64,000 nt of DNA, from NCBI GenBank assembly GCA_029948255.1, contig JALIZF010001605.1, positions 85,001 to 149,000 of the forward strand, read 5' to 3'. Shown here one piece after another: positions 57,356 through 64,000 of the stretch. Under the pieces are notes generated by a model. That model was not told the DNA's origin and made no database searches. It worked only from the letters and a program-made list of their open reading frames with translations. Position numbers and translations under genes: made by a program. The first letter of the stretch is position 1. Every line of letters begins with the position of its first letter. This DNA comes from Telmatactis stephensoni. Its lineage: Eukaryota > Cnidaria > Anthozoa > Actiniaria > Isophelliidae.

Positions 57356-60300
57356 ATGGCGGCAATGTCTAAAGCTCCAGTTTTTCTGTTCTGTTTAGCT
57401 ATATATTTTAATTTTGTCACACTCAAAATGGACCAGAAAGTTAATTTGAAGGTTCAATGTCAATCCTGTTATGATATCTCGCCGTCACTAGCGAATATCA
57501 ATCAAAACACTGCATGTTATTTCCACGTTTTAAGCTCCTGTCGATCGGCCATCTTGGATAAATTGTTATCTTCAAACCATACTGACCCAGGGCTAAATAT
57601 ACTCAGCTTAATCGTCCTATGTGGCGATGTGGCACCAAATCCTGGTCCTATTTGGAAACATCCTTGTGGCGTTTGCCAAAAACCAGTCAAAGCCAACCAA
57701 AAAGGCCTCCAATGTGATAACTGCGATTCCTGGTACCACACAAAATGCTGTGCCGTTGGGGATGAAATATACTATGCCTTGGCCAACACTTCCTGTTCTT
57801 GGATTTGCTGTTCTTGTGGATTACCTAATTTCTCAAGCTCATTGTTCATGTCTAAGGATTTATCTACACCAAACCCGTTTGATTCATTGTCCTCAGCTTT
57901 TGAGTCTGATGATCTTCTTGCCAGCACGCCGATCCTTCAAAAGCCAACTCAAGGATTCAACTTCAGGTTGTCTTCCTTTGCTGGTCATCTCAAGTTCCTA
58001 ACAGTGAACTGCAGAGGGCTGAAAAGCTCCAACAAGAGATTACAACTGCATGACTTAATTATTGCTCATGATCCTGATGTTATTTTTGGAACTGAATCTC
58101 ACTTAGACTCAACTATTAGTTCTGCTGAAATCTTCCCTAGTCGGTATATTGCTTACAGGAAAGATAGAAATATCAATGGAGGAGGTGTTTTTATAGCACT
58201 AAAGAACAACATCATTGCTACACCTGTTGACTCGATGGACTTAGACTGTGAAGTTCTCTGGCTTAACCTTCTCACCAACAGAGGAAATCCATTGTACATT
58301 GGGGTCTTCTATCGTCCACCCGACAATAATCTTGTGCCATTGGAAAATCTTCAGACCTCGTTGGACTCACTGACTAATGGTAGAACCCTCCCTAACGTCT
58401 TCTTGTCTGGTGACTTTAACCTTCCAGGTATTGATTGGAACAGTTACTCTGTGGTTTCAAACCCACAATATGGAGCTAATGTCAACTCGGTATTTCTTGA
58501 TATAGTCAACCAATTCTCTCTGAGCCAATGCCAGTTGGAACCCACTAGAGGGCCAAACATCCTTGACCTTGTGTTTACCACTAACAGTAATCTGTTTATA
58601 AGTTCCTCAGTCCTACCTGGAATGAGTGACCATGACGTCGTTCTATCCTATATTAAATACAGTATCAAGTTATCCAAGAAAGCTAGTCATAAAATCTATC
58701 TTTATGACAAAGGGGATTTGGATGGTCTTCGCTGTTATCTTTCAGACCATTTTGTATCATTTGAACAGGAGTTCTCCCTAACTGGCAATATTGAGGATTT
58801 GTGGCAGTCTTTTACATCAATCTTATGGAAAGGTATTGAGAAATTTATTCCTTCAAGAATATCCAAAACAAGACATGATGCGCCATGGATATCTCGATCT
58901 TTGAAACGACTGATCAGAAAGAAACAGAGACTCTATAACAAGGCAAAATCTACAAAGTGCACTAGGGACTGGTCTGCCTTTAAGTCCCTTAGGAAGTCTG
59001 TGAAAACCAAGATTAAGGCAGTTCATGACCAATATGTACTTGATCTATTAGACGACTCTACTTGTAATGGGACAGACCCTAATAATTATAAAACAGGAAA
59101 AAGGTTCTGGCGATATATTAGATCAAAAAAGAGAGACCCAGTTAATGTGCCACCCCTGAAAGTCAATGGAACTGTATATTCAGATGATAAGATTAAAGCA
59201 AACATACTGAATGATCAATATTGTTCAGTATTCACCAAAGAAGCAAACTCCGGGTTACCTACCCATGGTACTAGTCCTTTCCCAAACATTGACTTTGACT
59301 CTTTCGCTATCACTAGATCTGGCATCGAAAAGCTACTACAGAGACTAAATCCCAAGAAAGCTTGTGGCCCTGATTTATTATCCTGTCGTGTGTTAAAGGA
59401 AACTAGTACCCAATTAGCTCCCTATCTTTGGTGCATCTTCTCACTGAGCCTCCAATCTGGTCAGCTTCCTTCTGATTGGTTAAACGCCAATATTACTCCA
59501 GTGTTTAAAAAAGGAAAACGCAATGACCCAGGAAACTATCGCCCAGTTGCTGTAGCCTCAGTCCTCTGTAAAACCTTGGAACACATCTTATACAAGGCCA
59601 TCATGAACCATCTTGAGAAGTATAATGTCTTATCTGATTGTCAACATGGATTTAGACAAGGGAGATCCTGCGAGACACAACTTGTAACAACTCTAGAGGA
59701 CATTGCCATAAACATGGACAGCGGAATTCAAACGGATATGTTGATATTGGATTTCTCCAAAGCCTTTGACGTTGTTCCCCATCAGCGCCTGCTAGCAAAG
59801 TTAGAGTTCTATGGGATTAGAGGAAAGATCCTAGCCTGGATATCCAACTGGCTAACTCAAAGACATCAAAGAGTAGTTGTCAATGGTGAACACTCCAAAT
59901 CTTCAAAAGTTCTATCTGGTGTCCCACAAGGAACTGTTCTAGCCCCTCTCTTCTTCTTGCTGTTTGTCAACGATATTGGTGACAACCTCTCTGCCAAGAC
60001 CAATCTACGCTTATTTGTTGATGACACAGTACTCTACAGACCAATAACTACTGAAGATGATGCAAAAACTTTGCAAAATGACTTATCCCAACTCTTTTTG
60101 TGGGCCAACAAATGGCAACTTAAATTTAATCTAAAAAAATGTAACATAATGCGATTTACTAGGGCTGCTTTCCCCATTAGTTTGTCTTATGAAGTAGAGG
60201 GGATTAGTCTTCCTGTGGTAACACACCACCCTTACTTAGGTGTAGAATTGTCAAATAATCTTAGTTGGGATCACCATATATCTATTATAACTAAGAAAGC

Positions 60301-60784
60301 CAATCAGATTATTGCTTTCCTCCGTAGAAACCTAGGTAGTTGTCCTGTTAAGGTCAAAGAAAAAGCCTATTTCACTTTAGTTAGACCGCATTTAGAATAT
60401 GCTTGTAGTAGTTGGGATCCCTATCTTTCTAAACATATCCTGGAAATAGAAAAAGTTCAACGTAGGGCAGCCCGTTGGGTCAAATCCTGTTACTCTAGAA
60501 GTCCCGGGGTGGTCTCTAACCTATTAAAAGAGCTTGACTGGACCTCGCTCCAGAGACGCAGATTAAATGCTAGACTCCACCTTATGTGGAAAGCTGTAAA
60601 TAATATAATAGGCCTTAAGGTACCTGACTACATTAAGCCCAAAGAAAGGATAACACGGCAGTATAGCGCTAAGAAGTTTATTCAACCTTCCTCACTTAGA
60701 AATTTGTACAAATATAGTTTTTTTGCCATACACCGAATGCAAATATGGCGACTCGCTCGGATAGACTGGGGCGAGTTGCACTGA
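57356..60784 (+). CDS. Non-LTR retrotransposon ORF: 2A-like motif, PHD finger, AP endonuclease, reverse transcriptase
   Basis: 1142 aa with no internal stop. Order: hydrophobic N-terminus (residues 8-22), 2A-like motif GDVAPNPGP at 90-98, a PHD-type zinc finger about 104-154 (C-x2-C...C-x2-C...H...C), and an AP-endonuclease domain from about 214 (TVNCRGLKS, SGDFNLPG, SDHDV). The reverse transcriptase follows (NYRPVAVASV, SKAFDVVPH, GVPQGTVLAP and catalytic FVDD where FADD is usual), with the usual C-terminal region. This is the layout of CR1/L2-type LINEs. It could drive target-primed reverse transcription. Only 46 bp separate its stop from the next gene's ATG, so the 3' UTR is short or absent. 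An intact frame suggests recent activity. Confidence 0.92.
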   Translation: MAAMSKAPVFLFCLAIYFNFVTLKMDQKVNLKVQCQSCYDISPSLANINQNTACYFHVLSSCRSAILDKLLSSNHTDPGLNILSLIVLCGDVAPNPGPIWKHPCGVCQKPVKANQKGLQCDNCDSWYHTKCCAVGDEIYYALANTSCSWICCSCGLPNFSSSLFMSKDLSTPNPFDSLSSAFESDDLLASTPILQKPTQGFNFRLSSFAGHLKFLTVNCRGLKSSNKRLQLHDLIIAHDPDVIFGTESHLDSTISSAEIFPSRYIAYRKDRNINGGGVFIALKNNIIATPVDSMDLDCEVLWLNLLTNRGNPLYIGVFYRPPDNNLVPLENLQTSLDSLTNGRTLPNVFLSGDFNLPGIDWNSYSVVSNPQYGANVNSVFLDIVNQFSLSQCQLEPTRGPNILDLVFTTNSNLFISSSVLPGMSDHDVVLSYIKYSIKLSKKASHKIYLYDKGDLDGLRCYLSDHFVSFEQEFSLTGNIEDLWQSFTSILWKGIEKFIPSRISKTRHDAPWISRSLKRLIRKKQRLYNKAKSTKCTRDWSAFKSLRKSVKTKIKAVHDQYVLDLLDDSTCNGTDPNNYKTGKRFWRYIRSKKRDPVNVPPLKVNGTVYSDDKIKANILNDQYCSVFTKEANSGLPTHGTSPFPNIDFDSFAITRSGIEKLLQRLNPKKACGPDLLSCRVLKETSTQLAPYLWCIFSLSLQSGQLPSDWLNANITPVFKKGKRNDPGNYRPVAVASVLCKTLEHILYKAIMNHLEKYNVLSDCQHGFRQGRSCETQLVTTLEDIAINMDSGIQTDMLILDFSKAFDVVPHQRLLAKLEFYGIRGKILAWISNWLTQRHQRVVVNGEHSKSSKVLSGVPQGTVLAPLFFLLFVNDIGDNLSAKTNLRLFVDDTVLYRPITTEDDAKTLQNDLSQLFLWANKWQLKFNLKKCNIMRFTRAAFPISLSYEVEGISLPVVTHHPYLGVELSNNLSWDHHISIITKKANQIIAFLRRNLGSCPVKVKEKAYFTLVRPHLEYACSSWDPYLSKHILEIEKVQRRAARWVKSCYSRSPGVVSNLLKELDWTSLQRRRLNARLHLMWKAVNNIIGLKVPDYIKPKERITRQYSAKKFIQPSSLRNLYKYSFFAIHRMQIWRLARIDWGELH

Positions 60785-60830
60785 AACGAGGCTAGCGAGG
60801 AAACTTTTCCCGGTTGTTTTGACTTGTCGC

Positions 60831-62944
60831 ATGGCTGCTTGTTCACTGACAGAAGACGATATTCCTGGCGCTTCTCTAAATGGAAGATCTCCCACGACAC
60901 TCAAAAATGAAGAACTTAGATTTTGGTTGAAGTGCAGAGGAGACACGCTGAAAGGACTGAAAACAAAGGCTGCTTTAGTGAAAAGGTAAGACCGTCAAAT
61001 GAATGTGTGAGTGATTTAGCGCTTCCCGTGTGTTATATTTTAAGCTTATATTCAGTTAGGTTCGATTTTAAACTCAAATCATTCGCAAAATTATTCTTTT
61101 TGAACAAATATCAAAGACCCTTGTTGCTTTTCATATAATAAACTACGTGTTTCATTTATAGGGTTGAGGAATACGTCAATTCTGGACGTTATAAACATAT
61201 AGTCGATCCGGATCCACACTCGATTTACTCAAAGCGCAAACAACGTAAAGAAGCTATCAAGTCTACAATACCCGTAAATAACGATCTTCTTCCTAAATAT
61301 CCTACTGATGGATGGTCTGATGATCTCACAAGAATGCCGTTATTTACCCGTGCTGAAGTCAAGAACCACATTTCAAAGTCAGGTAAAAATATTGATGCCC
61401 ATAGCAAAGAACACTCTGTACCAACGAGCATGCGAAAGGCAACAACATTCCTAAATGATGAGTACCTAAAAAACATCCAAGCTTCAAGTGACGATAACTA
61501 TTTTTTCTTCAAGAGCCAGTGCTTTCACAGCTTCAGAAAAAACGATCAACCACATAATTTGAAAGTCGCTTTGTGCGTTATAAGTGGAGAAGTTAAACAC
61601 GCAACTTGTTCCTGTGTTGCCGGCCAAGTTGGTTTTTGCAACCACGTTTTAGCCCTTATGATGAAAATGTGTTTGTTCTCTCTCTATGAATGCAAAAATA
61701 TAAATGATCTAGACAGTGAAGATAATTCTCAGACGAAAAAGTCTTGCACATCTACCCTACAACAATGGCATCGCAAAGGGAGAGGGGATAAAATAAACCC
61801 ACAACCAGCTATGGAGATTTTTGTAACTAAAACATCCCTGGACAAAGACAAGCAATCAACAAGAGAACCTGGTCTCAAATGTTTGCTTTATGAAGCAAGG
61901 AAATCCATAAGAAACCAGTATTCATTTGAATGCAAACTACAGCAAAGACTGTTTGAATTAAATCCTAAAATGCCATTAGCCCAAATTTTAACTCCAAAGT
62001 CTGAAACTGTGATGATTCAAACAAAATTTGGTAAAAGTCAACAAGGTTCATATGCCAGCTATCAGCTTTCATTAACTGAAGACAATTTTAAAGTATACTG
62101 TGATATAACTTCTGTGAGCAGGCTAATCCCAGGCAATCTTAATGCAGCACTTACCTCTTTTCCCAGATTCCCTGTTAGAGCAACAAATGAAAGCTTTCAA
62201 ATACCAACAGACATTACTTTGTCAGAAAAGTCTTTATTGGAAGATATTGAAGTTGAGGCTGACAAATTAAATAACATTGAACACACCACTAGAGGACAGT
62301 CAAATTCAGTTGATTGGAAAGAACAAAGAAAATACAGATTTACTGCTTCAAACTTTGGTCTGATAACAAAGAGAAAAAGGCAACATGAATCACTTGTAAA
62401 CAAGTTATTGGACCCCAAACCCTTCACTTCAAATGCCACTACTCATGGACTAAAATTTGAGCCAGTAGCTCTGGAACAATATCAAAAGTACATGGCAACT
62501 ATTGGAAACCCTGTGAAAGTTCTCAAATCAGGGCTTGTAGTTTCCTTAGAATCCCCCTTCCTAGGTGCTTCACCAGATGGCAAAGTTATAGATGATAAGT
62601 GTGTTGACCCTTTTGGGCTGGTCGAAATTAAGTGTCCTGAAACTAAGTACTTAGTTACTCCCCTGGATGCATGCTCAGATAAAAGTTTCTATCTAGAAAA
62701 AAATGATGAGAAAGCCAAACTGAAGCACGATACAAATTATTATGCTCAAGTTCAGGGGCAAATGGGGGTTACGGGAACCCGGTGGTGTGATTTTGTGGTC
62801 TACACAAGCAAGGGACTCAGCATAGAAAGAATTCCATTTGATCTTCCATATTGGATAAGTTTAAAGGAAAAACTAAAAATGTACTATTTTAAATACTTTT
62901 TGCCTTTAGCAGCAACACATCATAGTAATCAAGTTAAACAATAA
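60831..62944 (+). CDS. SAP-SWIM-YqaJ nuclease of an ISL2EU-like transposon, 2 exons, about 645 aa
   Basis: Exons 60831-60985 and 61162-62944 with GT-AG ends and preserved frame. The N-terminus looks like a SAP DNA-binding helix (LKNEELRFWLKCRG). The middle has a SWIM zinc finger (CSCVAGQVGFCNHVLAL, C-x-C...C-x-H). The C-terminal half carries YqaJ-like restriction-fold nuclease motifs: RFTASNFG, GLKFEPVALEQY, GASPDG, LVEIKCP and YYAQVQGQM. ISL2EU/IS4EU elements are known to encode a YqaJ-type nuclease beside a DDE transposase. The gene is convergent with such a transposase here. The role of the nuclease in transposition is not settled. Confidence 0.85.
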
Positions 62945-62993
62945 TGTCATTTTAAAACAATTGCTTATTAAGTGATTTTACTTTGTCACTCTA

Positions 62994-63137
62994 TAGAGTA
63001 CAAACACTAAAAGTGTGCAATACTTTACACTATTTAGTGCTAAATAGAACTAATTAAACAATAGAAAACAATAGAATTAGCACAACATCACTATTTAGTG
63101 CTATTTATGTTATACACTCTTAGTATTTGTACTCTAG
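62994..63137. repeat. Inverted repeat between the convergent nuclease and transposase genes
   Basis: AGAGTACAAACACTAAAAGTGT at 62996 is mirrored near 63114-63135, with inner mirrored TTTAGTGCTAAAT-type blocks. It occupies the 3'-3' gap, as the palindrome at 6625-6803 does in the helicase/recombinase pair. Confidence 0.7.
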
Positions 63138-63403
63138 TCTTAACAATAATTCCAAGCATTCATTGCTATTGTCTTTTGAATGTTTTGACTAAAGTGTACT
63201 GATCTCAGAGGTAAGAGTTGAGGTAAGCACAATAAACCACTAGGCCATGCTCAGGCTTCACATCCATTCTATTTAATAATAAAGAAGTTATTTAAATATA
63301 ATTACATGGAAATACAAATTTAAATTAGCTATAAATGTTACAGTTGAAAATATGTATTTTACAGTCATTTGAAAAAAATATATTAAAATTATTTTCTGAA
63401 ATA

Positions 63404-64000
63404 CTAACCAGATATTATAGGATCCTGACAATTGCATAAGAAAGCAGACACACTCCACATCTGATTGACAACTCCAAATAAACTTAAAGGTACAATTCTC
63501 TCCCAAATGTGAAAATTCTTTACTTTGTTTATTGCCCTCTCCACGTGTATCCTAAGGCTGGCAATTTGCTGAGTTCTGACAACATCCTCAGCTGACATTT
63601 GGCTGTTGACACCAAGAAAAGGGGGAATGTTAAGGCCAACACCCAAGGGTAAGATATCTTCTATGGTGAACCCTTTGTCAGCCATTACTGAGTCACCATT
63701 ATCAAACTGCTGTGACAAAAAACCACTCCTCTGTACAATTTCTCTGTCAGAAATACTTCCAGTATATAGCTGGCTGATAAAAGTTATAGCCCTGCTTGGG
63801 GCAATTCCAATTAAACCTTTGAGAGTCACATGGTTCTTGTAAGAGCTAAAGAGCTCTGAATTCAGCAACAAACTGCTTGGCATTTCACAGAAAATCTCTG
63901 TGCAGTCTATGATTACTCTTGTTGTTGGAAATTTTTCCTTGAAATCTGCTGGCATTGTCTGTTGAACAATAGCCTTTGTTGGCCATATGCACAGCTGACC
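63404..64000 (-). CDS. DDE transposase (DDE_Tnp_4/IS4EU-like), partial
   Basis: The minus-strand frame runs off the right edge; the visible part is the C-terminal 199 aa. It has the DDE_Tnp_4 pattern: IIDCTEIF (first D), then NHVTLKGLIGIAP, VMADKGF (second D), and RIHVERAINKVK (E with basic residues), ending at a stop at 63404. The upstream visible residues continue the same family, so the Met at 63955 is not the start. It belongs to the same element as the YqaJ nuclease and would catalyse cut-and-paste transposition. Confidence 0.88.
   Translation of the reverse strand, partial: GQLCIWPTKAIVQQTMPADFKEKFPTTRVIIDCTEIFCEMPSSLLLNSELFSSYKNHVTLKGLIGIAPSRAITFISQLYTGSISDREIVQRSGFLSQQFDNGDSVMADKGFTIEDILPLGVGLNIPPFLGVNSQMSAEDVVRTQQIASLRIHVERAINKVKNFHIWERIVPLSLFGVVNQMWSVSAFLCNCQDPIISG

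Overview
The window is eukaryotic and most likely from a cnidarian, probably an anthozoan such as a coral or sea anemone. It has spliced genes with GT-AG introns, a five-exon animal P450, secreted cysteine-rich proteins with Ly6 and EGF folds, a CR1-type LINE with a 2A-like motif, and very dense MITEs, foldback elements, Helentron-like elements and microsatellites. The species assignment is inference. Exon joins were made by eye from splice sites and codon phase; no transcript or database was available.

Layout. 1-3.0 kb holds minus-strand LINE fragments with tetranucleotide tails and a tandem satellite. 3.0-9.4 kb holds two convergent genes that look like one mobile unit: a 4-exon superfamily-3 (SF3) helicase gene (+) and a zinc finger/tyrosine recombinase/Myb-like gene (-). 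Beyond the recombinase start lie a 20-bp repeat array rich in p53-type half-sites and a run of short palindromes. 12.4-24.3 kb contains a truncated 3' half-gene and then a full paralogue: a secreted precursor with a leader, an acidic segment, repeats encoded by 24-nt microexons, a Ly6 (three-finger) exon and a helical tail. 24.4-31 kb is nested repeats. 32.5-36.4 kb is a P450 gene (-). 40.2-56.9 kb is a third paralogue with the same leader but an EGF-like exon. That exon is split by a 13.55-kb insertion flanked by an exact 8-bp duplication. The insertion is triply nested: a foldback element with G-rich minisatellite arms, containing a Helentron-like element, containing an LTR retrotransposon with no visible pol. 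57.3-60.8 kb is an intact-looking LINE ORF. 60.8-64 kb is an ISL2EU-like DNA transposon with a SAP-SWIM-YqaJ nuclease gene (+) and a DDE transposase (-) that runs off the window.

How the parts relate. The secreted family appears built from interchangeable phase-1 exons: one leader has been joined to two unrelated cysteine-rich domains, and the two genes share a 13-bp promoter block containing an octamer (POU-type) site. The helicase/recombinase pair has the gene set of a self-mobilising element, but I see no capsid, polymerase or clear ends. The nested insertions give a clear relative chronology because empty-site paralogues of two of them are in the same window.
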